Positions 43,050 through 52,532 of a DNA stretch of 64,000 nucleotides are shown piece after piece. The notes under the pieces are model-generated. The model was not told the origin of the DNA and made no database searches. It saw only the letters and a program-made list of their open reading frames with translations. The position numbers and the translations under genes are program-made. Source of the DNA: CAYJAD01 sp964370675 (GTDB lineage: Bacteria > Desulfobacterota > Desulfovibrionia > Desulfovibrionales > Desulfovibrionaceae); NCBI GenBank assembly GCA_964370675.1, contig CAYJKC010000004.1:1-64000 (forward strand), read 5' to 3'. The stretch's first letter is position 1. Each line of letters starts with the position of its first letter.

Positions 43050-43911
43050 CGCACTTCGTCTTATTACCATTGCAACAACAGCACTTTGGCTAAGTATTTT
43101 TGTACTTTTGCCAAATCTTGGGCTTTTAGTTATGACCGTGCTTGAACGCGGAGAAAATGACTTTGTCGTGCCCATTTTTACCTTACAAAATTATCTAAAT
43201 CTCTTTGATCCTAAATACACAATTATTCTTTGGGAATCATTTTGGATTGCCGCAGCAAGTACATTTATTTGCTTGCTTATTGGCTATCCTTTTGCAGTGT
43301 GCATGGCAAAAGCCAGTGAAAGAGTAAAGCCATGGCTTATGCTTTTAATTATTATACCATTTTGGACCAATTCACTCATTAGAACCTATGCCCTTATTGC
43401 ACTATTAAAAGCCAATGGCATTATAAGTTCATTGCTTATGTGGTTAGGCATAACCTCAGAACCTATATCTTTAATGTACGGCAACTTTGCAGTGTTTTCT
43501 GGCATTGTATATACATTTTTGCCATTTATGATTTTACCCCTCTATGCCAGCATTGAAAAACTAGACCCGCGTATGGGTGAAGCGGCTCGCGATCTTGGAG
43601 CTGGTTCTGTGCGTACTTTTTGGCATATTACCTTACCCTTGACGCTACCAGGTATTATTGCAGGCAGCATGCTAGTTTTTCTACCCTCCCTAGGAGCATT
43701 TTATATACCTGAAATATTAGGTGGAGCTAAGAGCTTGTTACTTGGTAACTTTATTAAAAATCAATTCTTAGTGGCGCGCGACTGGCCGCTTGGAGCTGCT
43801 GCCAGCACTTTTTTAAGTATTTTATTGATACTTATGCTTGGTATTTATCGCTTAAGCACCATGCGCCTAGCTCAAAATCAACACAATAAATATATACAGG
43901 AAGGTATGTAA
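43036..43911 (+). CDS. potB: Spermidine/putrescine ABC transporter permease B
   Basis: 291 residues, about six TM helices. The cytoplasmic EAA loop that docks to PotA reads GEAARDLGAGSVRTFWHITLP. The family-typical PFWTNSLIRTYALIALL is present. The start lies within the potA end and the stop overlaps the potC start (ATG shares its A with the TA stop, TAATG), so translation is coupled through the operon. Confidence 0.95.
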   Translation: MKKTSALRLITIATTALWLSIFVLLPNLGLLVMTVLERGENDFVVPIFTLQNYLNLFDPKYTIILWESFWIAAASTFICLLIGYPFAVCMAKASERVKPWLMLLIIIPFWTNSLIRTYALIALLKANGIISSLLMWLGITSEPISLMYGNFAVFSGIVYTFLPFMILPLYASIEKLDPRMGEAARDLGAGSVRTFWHITLPLTLPGIIAGSMLVFLPSLGAFYIPEILGGAKSLLLGNFIKNQFLVARDWPLGAAASTFLSILLILMLGIYRLSTMRLAQNQHNKYIQEGM

Positions 43912-44715
43912 TGCGTAAATTAGCAAAAGCATGGCTTATTACTGTATATGCATTTTTATATCTACCCATTTTGATTGTAATAGTTTATTCTTTTAATTCT
44001 GCGCGTTATTCTACTGAATGGAAGGGCTTTACCCTTAAATGGTATGAAGTGCTTATTAATAATTCAAGTTTACTTGATGCTGCATTAAACTCGCTTAGTG
44101 TGGCAACTCTTGCCGCAACCCTTGCAACTTTTCTTGGCATCATGGCAGCCTTAGCCCTGTATCGTTATAAATTTTTTGGGCAAAAGATACTCTATGGTTC
44201 CATTTATATTTTAACGGTTTCACCAGATATTGTTATGGGTATATCCTTNNNNNNNNNNAATCTTCTTCATTGCCATAGGGCTTGAGCTTGGGTTTTCAAC
44301 CCTTTTAATGGCACACACTACCCTTTGCCTACCCTTTGTGACCATAACAGTTCTGGCACGTATGGCAGAATTTGACGAAAGCTTGGTAGAGGCAGCAAGA
44401 GATCTTGGGGCTACAGAATGGCAAGCATTTTACCATGTTATTTTACCACTCATTATGCCATCAGTATTTGCCGGTTGGCTTTTAGCCTTTACCTTAGCAA
44501 TGGATGATGTGCTCATTAGCTTTTTTGTAACTGGTGCAACATATGAAGTTTTACCACTAAAAATTTATTCTATGGTGCGCCTTGGCATGAAACCAGATAT
44601 AAACGCTTTATCAACTGTGACCTTTGTATTCACGGTTGTGGTAGTATTTACAGCTTGGTGGTTTATTAATACATTTAAAAATACTCACTCCAACACAAAA
44701 AAACATAAAGTTTAA
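43911..44715 (+). CDS. potC: Spermidine/putrescine ABC transporter permease C (interrupted by an assembly gap)
   Basis: One gene read in two frames across a run of 10 N. The N-terminal part ends SPDIVMGIS and the C-terminal part resumes IFFIAIGLELGFSTLL. The two frames differ by one base, so the true gap cannot be 10 bp; it must be a multiple of three. The total is close to the 264 residues of E. coli PotC. The EAA loop (VEAARDLGATEWQAFYHVILP) and the AMDDVLISFFVTG block are intact. It is an assembly artefact and not a real frameshift. Confidence 0.9.
44249..44258. other. Assembly gap (10 N) inside potC
   Basis: Ten unknown bases interrupt potC. Flanking reading frames show that the real missing length is not 10. 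Confidence 0.99.
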
Positions 44716-44750
44716 AATATTAACCCTTTAACCCTGGAGAAAAACATAAT

Positions 44751-45797
44751 ATGAAAAAACTCATTCTGACCCCCCTTTGCCTCGCCCTAGTGTTATGCCT
44801 AAGTAGCTTAAGTCTAGCGGCCAGTAATCAAAGCATTAATGTGTATAACTGGTCGGAATACATACCTCAAGAAGTGCTAGATAAATTTACCGCTGAAACT
44901 GGTATTAAGGTTGTGTACACCACATACGAATCCAATGAAGCCATGTATGCCAAGTTAAAACTTCTCGAAGGTAAGGGCTATGACGTCGTAGTGCCGTCTA
45001 CTTATTTTGTTTCTCTCATGCATCAAAATGACTTATTGTCCATGATTGATAAGCAAAAACTACCTAATATGAAATACCTTGAGTCATTGGTCATGAACCA
45101 AGACTTTGACCCCAATAATGATTTTTCCATACCCTATATGTGGGGTGTACAAGGATTTATGGTTAACAAAAAAGCTGTAGACCCAGCAAGCATAACATCT
45201 TGGAATGACTTAATGCGCGAAGAATTTAAGGGTAAATTATTACTTTCTGATGACTTACGCGACACCTTTGGCGCAGCTCTAAAAGCCACTGGAGCAACAG
45301 TTAACTCAAAAGATGCAGCCCAAATTAAAGCCGCTTATGATTGGCTTGTAAAACTTAAACCCTCTGTGCGCATATTTGATGTAACCGCTGCAAAACAGGC
45401 TTTAATTAGTGAAGAAGTTATGGCTGGTATGATTTGGAATGGTGATGCCTTCATAGCTAAGGCTGAAAATCCAGATTTGGAATTTATTTATCCTAAAGAT
45501 GGCGCCCCTCTGTGGGTGGACAGCTTTGTGATTCCAGCTCAAGCTGAGAATAAAGATGGCGCGCATGCTTTTATTAATTTCATGCTGCGCCCTGACATTG
45601 CAGCCCTATGCGTTGAAGAATTTAATTATTCCACGCCAAATACTGGAGTTAAACCATTACTTCAAAAGAAATTTAGCCAAAGTAAGCTTATTTTCCCAAC
45701 AGCTGCAGACCTAAAAAATAGTGAATTTACCCAAGGCATTGGTGAAACACAAAAAATTTATGAAAAATACTGGGAAGAGTTAAAAATTGGTGGTTAA
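44751..45797 (+). CDS. potD: Spermidine/putrescine-binding periplasmic protein
   Basis: 348 residues with a signal peptide (MKKLILTPLCLALVLCLSS, cleaved near LAASN). The mature protein starts INVYNWSEYIPQEVLDKF, the hallmark of PotD/PotF. Further blocks are YDVVVPSTYF, IPYMWGVQGFMVNKK and GMIWNGDAF; conserved Trp and acidic residues that bind the polyamine amines are present. It follows potC by 35 bp in potABCD order. PotD and PotF types cannot be separated by eye. Confidence 0.95.
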   Translation: MKKLILTPLCLALVLCLSSLSLAASNQSINVYNWSEYIPQEVLDKFTAETGIKVVYTTYESNEAMYAKLKLLEGKGYDVVVPSTYFVSLMHQNDLLSMIDKQKLPNMKYLESLVMNQDFDPNNDFSIPYMWGVQGFMVNKKAVDPASITSWNDLMREEFKGKLLLSDDLRDTFGAALKATGATVNSKDAAQIKAAYDWLVKLKPSVRIFDVTAAKQALISEEVMAGMIWNGDAFIAKAENPDLEFIYPKDGAPLWVDSFVIPAQAENKDGAHAFINFMLRPDIAALCVEEFNYSTPNTGVKPLLQKKFSQSKLIFPTAADLKNSEFTQGIGETQKIYEKYWEELKIGG

Positions 45798-45825
45798 ATT
45801 TAATTTAATTGTATAAAGACTTATA

Positions 45826-45859
45826 AAGCCCTGTATTTATAGATATAAATGCAGGGCTT
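45826..45859 (+). terminator. Hairpin after potD
   Basis: A 15-bp imperfect stem (45826-45840 with 45845-45859, AAGCCCTG/CAGGGCTT plus ATTTAT/ATAAAT). No T-run follows on the plus strand, so termination may be partial. Confidence 0.5.
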
Positions 45860-45871
45860 AGATTGATGATA

Positions 45872-45955
45872 ACCCCCTGTGGGGTGTTTGTGCCGCCCAA
45901 GCAAGCAAAGCTTGCTTGGCAGTAAGACACGAAAATAGACTTTTTTAAAAAAGTG
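45872..45955 (+). repeat. Cluster of hairpins between potD and tgt
   Basis: ACCCC/GGGGT (45872-45876 with 45881-45885), CCAAGCAAGC/GCTTGCTTGG (45897-45906 with 45910-45919) and ACTTTTTTAAAAAAGT (about 45939-45954) follow each other. The first two resemble, in order and base composition, the ACCCC..GGGT and GCCAGAA..TTCTGGC stems in the element at 16229-16518. Confidence 0.45.
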
Positions 45956-45969
45956 TATATTATTTTTAT

Positions 45970-47100
45970 ATGAATAATGTAGGAAAATTTACAGTCAGCG
46001 CCCAAGATGGAGATGCGCGTGTTGGCAATTTAATTACTGCCCATGGTACAATAAATACGCCAATCTTTATGCCTGTGGGAACAGTGGCCTCAGTAAAAGC
46101 CATAGCTCCCGATGATCTACTAGCCCTTGATGCAGAAATTATTTTAGGTAATACCTATCATCTGTATTTGCGCCCCGGTGACGAACTTGTGGCTAGACGC
46201 GGTGGACTACACGGTTTTGCGGCGTGGGATAGACCTATTCTGACAGATAGTGGTGGTTTTCAAGTTTTTAGTTTAAGCTCGCTCCGCAAAATTTGCGAAG
46301 AAGGGGTTGAATTTCGCTCTCACCTTGATGGTTCAAAGCATTTATTTACGCCGGAAAATGTCATAAAAATTCAACGAAATCTAAACTCTGACATTATGAT
46401 GGTTTTAGATGAATGCGTGCCATACGGTGCAGATTATGATTACACTGAAAAATCCCTAGCTCTAACCACACGCTGGGCAAAACGTGCTAGAGAGGCCTAC
46501 CCCGCAGGACATGGACATAATCTACTTTTTGCCATAACCCAAGGTGGATTTTTTAAAGATTTGCGCACCCGCTCTGTGGAGGAACTTTGCGGGCTTGATT
46601 TTGACGGCTTTGCCATTGGCGGCTTATCTGTTGGTGAAAGCAAGACTGAAATGATGGAATTTTTATATCATACTGCACCACTTTTACCAAGCCACAAACC
46701 GCGCTACCTTATGGGTGTAGGCACTCCCCTTGATATTGTTAATGGCATTGCCGCGGGTATTGATATGTTTGATTGCGTTATGCCCACCCGTAATGCCCGC
46801 AATGGTACATTGTACACCTCGCAAGGTAAGATAAATATTAAGCGCAAAGAATTTGCTGAAGACGATACTCCCCTTGACCCAGAATGCAATTGTTATACAT
46901 GCAGAACCTTTAGTAAGGCATACTTGCGTCATCTTTATGTAAGTAAGGAAATTTTATCATTTAGATTAAACTCATTACATAACTTAACATATTATTTAGA
47001 TTTAGTGCGTAAAGCTCGTCTTGCCATAAACCAAGGTAGTTTTGCAGAATTCAAAAGGGATATGGAGAGCATTTATCCACAAGAGGTAGTGCATGTCTAA
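45970..47100 (+). CDS. tgt: tRNA-guanine transglycosylase
   Basis: 376 residues. It swaps guanine for the queuosine precursor at tRNA position 34. Motifs are GNTYHLYLRPG, LTDSGGFQVFSLS (with the nucleophile-region Asp), VLDECVPYGAD, GFAIGGLSVGE, and the zinc site CNCYTCRTFSKAYLRH. The ribosome-binding site is poor. The gene overlaps the start of the next gene by 8 bp, so translation is probably coupled. Family length is normal. Confidence 0.97.
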   Translation: MNNVGKFTVSAQDGDARVGNLITAHGTINTPIFMPVGTVASVKAIAPDDLLALDAEIILGNTYHLYLRPGDELVARRGGLHGFAAWDRPILTDSGGFQVFSLSSLRKICEEGVEFRSHLDGSKHLFTPENVIKIQRNLNSDIMMVLDECVPYGADYDYTEKSLALTTRWAKRAREAYPAGHGHNLLFAITQGGFFKDLRTRSVEELCGLDFDGFAIGGLSVGESKTEMMEFLYHTAPLLPSHKPRYLMGVGTPLDIVNGIAAGIDMFDCVMPTRNARNGTLYTSQGKINIKRKEFAEDDTPLDPECNCYTCRTFSKAYLRHLYVSKEILSFRLNSLHNLTYYLDLVRKARLAINQGSFAEFKRDMESIYPQEVVHV

Positions 47101-48184
47101 TGGACCTACATCATTATGTATACAAGATTTAAGCAAGTTAGTGCATGACGCTGCAAGCAGCTTACCCCATAATCCCAGTGAGCAAGATTTGCAAGGTTGT
47201 GCCTTTGATGTGCGCCGTGCTCTCATTAACAAAGCTGTGCAAAATATGACACAAGAATTTGAACAAGACGATAGTAATGAGAATGCGCATGACTTTGAGC
47301 ACTATGAAGATATTTTGCGAAAAACCCTAGCCCCCATGCAAGGGCCTACACTGCAACGTATTCCAAAAACATCTGCCTTTCGTAGCGCACTTTTAGCCAT
47401 ACTTGGTCTTTTATTTGGCTCTGCCATTGGACAAGGAATCTCAGCAGCACATGGTCTTTCATCAGGTTTAGTTGTAATCTTTGGCATCTTAGGTGTTGTA
47501 GCAATGCTTTGGCTATCCGAGCATATTTTACAAGCTGCTCAAAGTGGTACCATTACCCTACCTTTAGGAACTTATACTTATAAGCGCGCGCGTAAATTTA
47601 GTCTTATATTATGGTTTGGCGTATTGGCTCTTGCTGTTATTCGAGATTTTTTAGGAGGGCGTACAGCTCTTTTGCATATATTTGAATCACTAAATTTATT
47701 TTTAACTACAGGTAATGTCCTTGGAATTTTTACTAATATTTATGGAGTCTTAGCTTTTGCACTCGGTATTGGGTTGCTCATCAAACGCCCAATAGTTTTT
47801 GATAAAGAAGGCTTTATTAAACAATTAGAATTAGCTAGTCTTAATTGGTGGAATGGGGCAACACTATGCTCTAAGCTATTAATAGAAAATGAATTACTTA
47901 AAAATAACCCTGCCCAAAAACATTGGCAGCAAGTGGGGCGCGATGTATATTCGTTTGCGCATGAATTACCAAATGCACAAAAGCAATGGCTTACAGAACG
48001 ATTGCATAAACTTGGCATAAAAACTTTAAACGAAGAACATGCTCTTACGTGGCATAAGCAAATGCTTGAGCACTATATACCCCTAGGGCATATTGATGAT
48101 GGTGATGCTTGCTATGTGGATGAACCACCAATTTTAGAAGATAATATAGTAGTGCGCAAAGGCACTATGCGCAAAATTAGGTAA
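47093..48184 (+). CDS. Multi-pass membrane protein linked to an Hsp70-like gene
   Basis: 363 residues, unrecognised. The first 95 are hydrophilic (many Asp/Glu/Gln), then hydrophobic segments lie near 97-116, 122-142, 168-190 and 205-238. The C-terminal 125 residues are soluble and rich in Lys, Asn and His (LIENELLKNNPAQKHWQQVG). It starts inside tgt and precedes the Hsp70-like gene by 30 bp. The membrane core plus two soluble arms suggests a docking partner for the Hsp70-like protein, but this is only inferred from linkage. Confidence 0.7.
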   Translation: MSNGPTSLCIQDLSKLVHDAASSLPHNPSEQDLQGCAFDVRRALINKAVQNMTQEFEQDDSNENAHDFEHYEDILRKTLAPMQGPTLQRIPKTSAFRSALLAILGLLFGSAIGQGISAAHGLSSGLVVIFGILGVVAMLWLSEHILQAAQSGTITLPLGTYTYKRARKFSLILWFGVLALAVIRDFLGGRTALLHIFESLNLFLTTGNVLGIFTNIYGVLAFALGIGLLIKRPIVFDKEGFIKQLELASLNWWNGATLCSKLLIENELLKNNPAQKHWQQVGRDVYSFAHELPNAQKQWLTERLHKLGIKTLNEEHALTWHKQMLEHYIPLGHIDDGDACYVDEPPILEDNIVVRKGTMRKIR

Positions 48185-48214
48185 TTTGACATTAATTATA
48201 TATAGGTAAATTAA

Positions 48215-50230
48215 ATGCGTATCACAGCAATGGATTTAGGCACAAGCAATACATGTATTGCCGTTAGTGATGCTGGAAAAGTTAGCATCATTAAACCTGA
48301 AGGCTGGCATAATGCTGCCCTTGGCGGAGCTATACCAACACTTGTGCTCTATAAAAACGGGCAAGCCTTCTTAATTGGAGCTGCGGCAGAATATGAATTT
48401 GGCGAAGCTAAGGAGCATGAGCGCAAAAGCTACAGCCTACATGGCCAATTTAAGCCAGACATTGCAGTGCATGAGGATGCAAAAAGTCATATGCTTAACT
48501 TTTTGCATTTATTGCGTTCACGACTTGACCCAGAAGGACCTATGTTTGTTGGCATTCCATCTCAAGCCGAAAATCACTATCAACAAATTTTAAGAATGTG
48601 CCTTAAAGAAACTGGCTTTGAAGAAGCTAGATTTTTGCGCGAACCTGTAGGAGCAGTTTTACACTATATTGCCAAGGGAGCATTACCTCCATCGGTTGCA
48701 GCAAGGGGTGTATTGACTGTTGATTTTGGCGGTGGCACTTGTGATCTTGCTTTTTTAAGGCGTGCTGATGTGGTGGGACGTCATGGGGATATGCTCTACG
48801 GTGGGCGTTTATTTGATGATTTATTTTATCAAACTTTGCTTGCACATAACCCTGAACTTGAGCAACGTTTAATTAATGAAAACAATGACTACTATGTCCA
48901 CTGGGTAGCTTGTCGCAGGGCTAAAGAAGAATTTTCTGCAGCCATGCAAGTAGATAGAGCAAAAAGTGTCACCGTGAGAGTGCGCTGGAGTTATTTTGAT
49001 GGGCACAAAGTGCAAGAAAATGCAGCATACATTGCTGACTTTACATGGGAAAAATTTTTAGAGCGGGCAGGAAGTTATAAAGCAAGTCCTGCCTTTTTAG
49101 AAACTTTAATAAAACACGGGCAAAGAACAGGTTTATCAGCTCGTGGTATTGGGCTTTTAGAAGGCAAACATGTAGATTTAATTTCATGGTTTGAAGATAT
49201 TTTACTTGAAACCTTAACCATGGCCCGCCAAGAAAAAATATCCCCCCTTGCTGATGTCCCCCTAGTGCTACTTACGGGCGGAAGTAGTGCCTGGCCATTT
49301 GTTGAAGATATGGTGCGCCACACATTAGGTAGTCGCACCAAGTTACTTTTGGGTGATGAGCCTTATGCCGACATTGCCAAAGGGCTTGCTCAATATACCA
49401 TGCTTGCAGAGCATCTGCGCGAAGGACGCACAGCACTACAACAAGCCTTACCAAGCTTTATGGAAGAACGTATTAGACGTAAAGCCATACACAAAACCCT
49501 AGAACAAGGGTCTGAAAGCCTATTGCTGGAACTGGGTGATTTTTTACGCCAAGTTATTCTTTTACCACAATTTAAGCATTATCGCGAGCATGGAGGCGCC
49601 GTAACAAAGCTCATGGAAGGCATTGCCTTAGCTATGCTCAAGGAAGAAAAACGCATACGCGGTCTACTTGATGATGCCATGGGGATCATGGGTCGAAAGA
49701 TTGTGCAAGCTTGCCGCACCGAACTTAAAGACTGGTTTCGTGAGCATGGCATACCTATTGTACCAGAACGGCTAGAACAAACTTGGCTTGCCCTTGAAAT
49801 GGATGAATTTATTACGCGCATGGCAGAAGAACTTGGTAAATCAACTCTATCCCAAGATCGCCAATCAGCAGAACTTGCCACCATGATTGCAGGACCAAGC
49901 TTGGCTGCCCTTGCTGCATCAGGTGCGCCGCTCACAGCCATGACCGTAGGCATAAGTGGGCTTATTCTTATGAAGGTTTTCAACTTAGATCGCTGGGTGG
50001 TGGAAAAGGTGCTTTATGTGCCCATACCCTCACTTTTGCGTCGCCGTTTATTTAGTGAATCACGACTTGAAAAGCTATGCGATGAGCAGGTTAAAGCCTT
50101 TGGTGAAGATTTCAAAAAGCAAATTTTAGTGCAATGGAAAAACTCAGAAGGACGCGTATTAGCAGAGGCAGCACGTGTAGCCAGTGAAGAAATAGATGCA
50201 CTAGACATACTTAATATCACACCAGCTTAA
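48215..50230 (+). CDS. Divergent Hsp70-like ATPase with a hydrophobic C-terminal segment
   Basis: 671 residues. The N-terminal actin/Hsp70 ATPase is clear: phosphate-1 loop DLGTSNTCIAV, phosphate-2 TVDFGGGTCDLAFL and adenosine motif LLTGGSSAWPFV. The sequence after about 390 lacks the DnaK substrate-binding beta-sandwich and lid. Instead it has long helices (FLRQVILLPQFKHYREHG) and a hydrophobic stretch near 565-595 (AALAASGAPLTAMTVGISG), so membrane association is likely. It differs from DnaK and HscA and has no DnaJ or GrpE gene beside it. Its link to the preceding membrane gene suggests a two-protein system of unknown purpose. Confidence 0.8.
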   Translation: MRITAMDLGTSNTCIAVSDAGKVSIIKPEGWHNAALGGAIPTLVLYKNGQAFLIGAAAEYEFGEAKEHERKSYSLHGQFKPDIAVHEDAKSHMLNFLHLLRSRLDPEGPMFVGIPSQAENHYQQILRMCLKETGFEEARFLREPVGAVLHYIAKGALPPSVAARGVLTVDFGGGTCDLAFLRRADVVGRHGDMLYGGRLFDDLFYQTLLAHNPELEQRLINENNDYYVHWVACRRAKEEFSAAMQVDRAKSVTVRVRWSYFDGHKVQENAAYIADFTWEKFLERAGSYKASPAFLETLIKHGQRTGLSARGIGLLEGKHVDLISWFEDILLETLTMARQEKISPLADVPLVLLTGGSSAWPFVEDMVRHTLGSRTKLLLGDEPYADIAKGLAQYTMLAEHLREGRTALQQALPSFMEERIRRKAIHKTLEQGSESLLLELGDFLRQVILLPQFKHYREHGGAVTKLMEGIALAMLKEEKRIRGLLDDAMGIMGRKIVQACRTELKDWFREHGIPIVPERLEQTWLALEMDEFITRMAEELGKSTLSQDRQSAELATMIAGPSLAALAASGAPLTAMTVGISGLILMKVFNLDRWVVEKVLYVPIPSLLRRRLFSESRLEKLCDEQVKAFGEDFKKQILVQWKNSEGRVLAEAARVASEEIDALDILNITPA

Positions 50231-50252
50231 ATAATTATGCTAGCCTGCTACG

Positions 50253-51218
50253 CTAATTTATTTCACCAAATATATCTTGATGCTTTGCTAAATATTGCTT
50301 GATGCTTTGACTAAATTTAATGGCTCCTTGCTTAGATAAATGGTCTGGGTCATGAAAATCGCTAGATACATAACCATGCTCTTGAGCATAAAATGCTGAA
50401 TAATAATTCGGGGTTGACAAATTAAGTTCTTGTAAAATATCTCCAAAAAACTTTTCTAAATCTTGTTTGACATAAAACTTATTATAGGACTGCCATGTGG
50501 GAGTGGTAACTAACAAAAGCTTCACACCTTTTGCATCAAGTAGAGCTTTAATATTTTTTAAATCTTGCATAACTTCTTGTGTAACAGCTGGCTTAGCATG
50601 TCGCTTATAAGCTAGAGCACCAAGATGGTCAAATTGACTTATATCACCTGATGGAGCATTATAATCGCCAAATTCAGTAACTTGACTAATTGTGGAAGCT
50701 GCACACAAATCCCTTATACTTTGAGGAAGCCCCAAAGCCAAGGCTAATGAAAAATGCTGCAAAAAATTTCTGCTCCATAGTCCGTCAAAATGGACGTTGC
50801 TCGGCACAATATGCATAAAGTGCTTATAATAAAACTTTCTATAATCTTCTAATGGACCTACTCCCAATTGAATAGACATGCTAAAGGTTGACAGTGGCAA
50901 TATTACCAACTTTAAGCTTTTCATTTTATTGATATATTTTTTAAGAAAGGCCTTGTCATAATTAAAACCTTGGCTCACATTACTTAAATTAAAAGCGTGC
51001 TCTGATATAGTGCTAGCTGAAATACCATATAAACCATGCGACGAGCCAAGCACTAGAACTTGAATATTTTGTACTTTATCCAAAAGGTGTTTATTTTTTA
51101 CTGCATAGATATTTTCATTATTACGAATAGCATACTCAATCATAGAAATAGTTAATATTATAACCAAAATCCCTATGCCAACACCGCAATAAAACAAGGT
51201 AAATTTATTCTTAAGCAT
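50253..51218 (-). CDS. Membrane-anchored SGNH-like protein paired with an MBOAT
   Basis: 321 residues with one N-terminal TM helix (about 5-27). It has GSSHGLYGI (SGNH nucleophile block: GDSx becomes GSSH) and DPDHLSKQGA (the late Asp/His block). These match the AlgX/AlgJ/DltD group of periplasmic acyl-transfer partners. It lies 15 bp after the MBOAT gene, which is the usual arrangement for O-acetylation of exopolysaccharides or cell-wall polymers. The polymer is unknown. The Hsp70-like gene converges 22 bp away. Confidence 0.82.
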   Translation of the reverse strand: MLKNKFTLFYCGVGIGILVIILTISMIEYAIRNNENIYAVKNKHLLDKVQNIQVLVLGSSHGLYGISASTISEHAFNLSNVSQGFNYDKAFLKKYINKMKSLKLVILPLSTFSMSIQLGVGPLEDYRKFYYKHFMHIVPSNVHFDGLWSRNFLQHFSLALALGLPQSIRDLCAASTISQVTEFGDYNAPSGDISQFDHLGALAYKRHAKPAVTQEVMQDLKNIKALLDAKGVKLLLVTTPTWQSYNKFYVKQDLEKFFGDILQELNLSTPNYYSAFYAQEHGYVSSDFHDPDHLSKQGAIKFSQSIKQYLAKHQDIFGEIN

Positions 51219-51233
51219 AAAACCGCACAGTTT

Positions 51234-52505
51234 TTAAAATTGAAAGTAAATAAATTCTGTATGNNNNNNNNNNNNNNNNNNNNNNNNNNNNNNNNNNNNN
51301 NNNNNNNNNNNNNNNNNNNNNNNNNNNNNNNNNNNNNNNNNNNNNNNNNNNNNNNNNNNNNNNCGTTCAAAGCTGGTACATCTAAAAATAATCCATGCAA
51401 AATTCACAAAACAAAGAGTTAATGCCCAAGCTATAAATTTTGGTATTTTAATTTTTACATATGAAGTGCATAGCCTGTGCACAATTAAAGCCATGCCATG
51501 CAAAGCCCCCCAGAGCACAAAGGTCCAAGATGCACCATGCCACAAGCCACCAAGCAAAAATGTTACAAATAAATTGCGCTGGGTCGCAAGGGTAGAACCT
51601 TTATTACCACCCAAGGGTATATAGAGATAATCACGCAGCCAACGCGAAAGCGTCATATGCCACCTTCGCCAAAAATCTTGTATATTTACAGCTTTGTATG
51701 GAGAGTTAAAGTTTTGAGGTAATTTAATGTTAAAAAATAGAGCACAGCCAAGGGCCATGTCTGTATAACCTGAAAAGTCAAAATAAAGTTGTAAACTATA
51801 CGCTATTGAACCAAGCAAAGCTTCAAGAGTGCTTAGTTTTTCTGCTGTATCAAAACAATAACCCACCAAGGGCGAAAGGCTATCAGCAATAATAACTTTT
51901 TTTGCCAAACCCATGCTAAAAAGCTCTAAACCCAGAAAAAAATTATTTGCATTAAAGTTTTGCCCCACTGCAAATTGTGGCATCATTTCCTTATAATGCA
52001 CAATGGGACCAGCAACTAATTGTGGGAAAAAACATACAAAACAGCAATAACTGGCAAAGCTGCTTTGTAAAGGAATATGCTTTTTTGTATAAATATCAGA
52101 AAGGTATGCGACTTGTTGAAAGGTAAAAAAACTTATGCCAATGGGTAACAAGATATTTTGCAATGGTATGGCGCTAGATAGAACATTATTAAGGCTTAAA
52201 ACAATAAAATCTGTATATTTATAATAAACCAACAATCCTATATTAAAAAATAGTCCAAGCAAAAACATGCTTTTAGCATGCACTTTGGCAAAGTAAATTC
52301 TTTGTCCTACACTATAATTCACCACAATGGATGCTAAAATTATCCAAATATTTTCTGGTTTCCAATAACCATAATAAAATAATGATACAAGAAATAAAAA
52401 TGGAGCGATAAATTTTTTACCGCCAAAATATAGTATTACATAATAAAAAATCACTGAAAAAGGCAAGAAAAGGAAAATAAATTCAATAGAACTAAAAACC
52501 ATCAT
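51234..52505 (-). CDS. MBOAT family O-acyltransferase (AlgI-like), broken by an assembly gap
   Basis: A multi-pass membrane acyltransferase. The N-terminal 380 residues are clear: GISFFTFQQVAYLSDIY, FFPQLVAGPIVHYKEM, LYFDFSGYTDMALG, NFNSPYKAVNIQDFWRRWHM, the catalytic-His block GGLWHGASWTFVLWG. After FRCTSFE the frame enters 100 N (51264-51363). The end FIYFQF is the typical AlgI C-terminus, so the gene continues across the gap; perhaps 50 residues are unread and the true gap size is unknown. GAGG lies upstream of a double ATG (52505 or 52502). It is 27 bp downstream of menC on the same strand. Confidence 0.88.
   Translation of the reverse strand: MMVFSSIEFIFLFLPFSVIFYYVILYFGGKKFIAPFLFLVSLFYYGYWKPENIWIILASIVVNYSVGQRIYFAKVHAKSMFLLGLFFNIGLLVYYKYTDFIVLSLNNVLSSAIPLQNILLPIGISFFTFQQVAYLSDIYTKKHIPLQSSFASYCCFVCFFPQLVAGPIVHYKEMMPQFAVGQNFNANNFFLGLELFSMGLAKKVIIADSLSPLVGYCFDTAEKLSTLEALLGSIAYSLQLYFDFSGYTDMALGCALFFNIKLPQNFNSPYKAVNIQDFWRRWHMTLSRWLRDYLYIPLGGNKGSTLATQRNLFVTFLLGGLWHGASWTFVLWGALHGMALIVHRLCTSYVKIKIPKFIAWALTLCFVNFAWIIFRCTSFEXXXXXXXXXXXXXXXXXXXXXXXXXXXXXXXXXXHTEFIYFQF
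51264..51363. other. Assembly gap (100 N) in the MBOAT gene
   Basis: A placeholder-length run of 100 unknown bases covers the C-terminal coding region of the MBOAT gene. Confidence 0.99.
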
Positions 52506-52532
52506 TAAACCTCAAACATAAAGCTAATTCAC

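Noticed and set aside
43911..44715. potC as a frameshifted pseudogene
   Set aside because: The frame change coincides exactly with a run of N, so assembly explains it.
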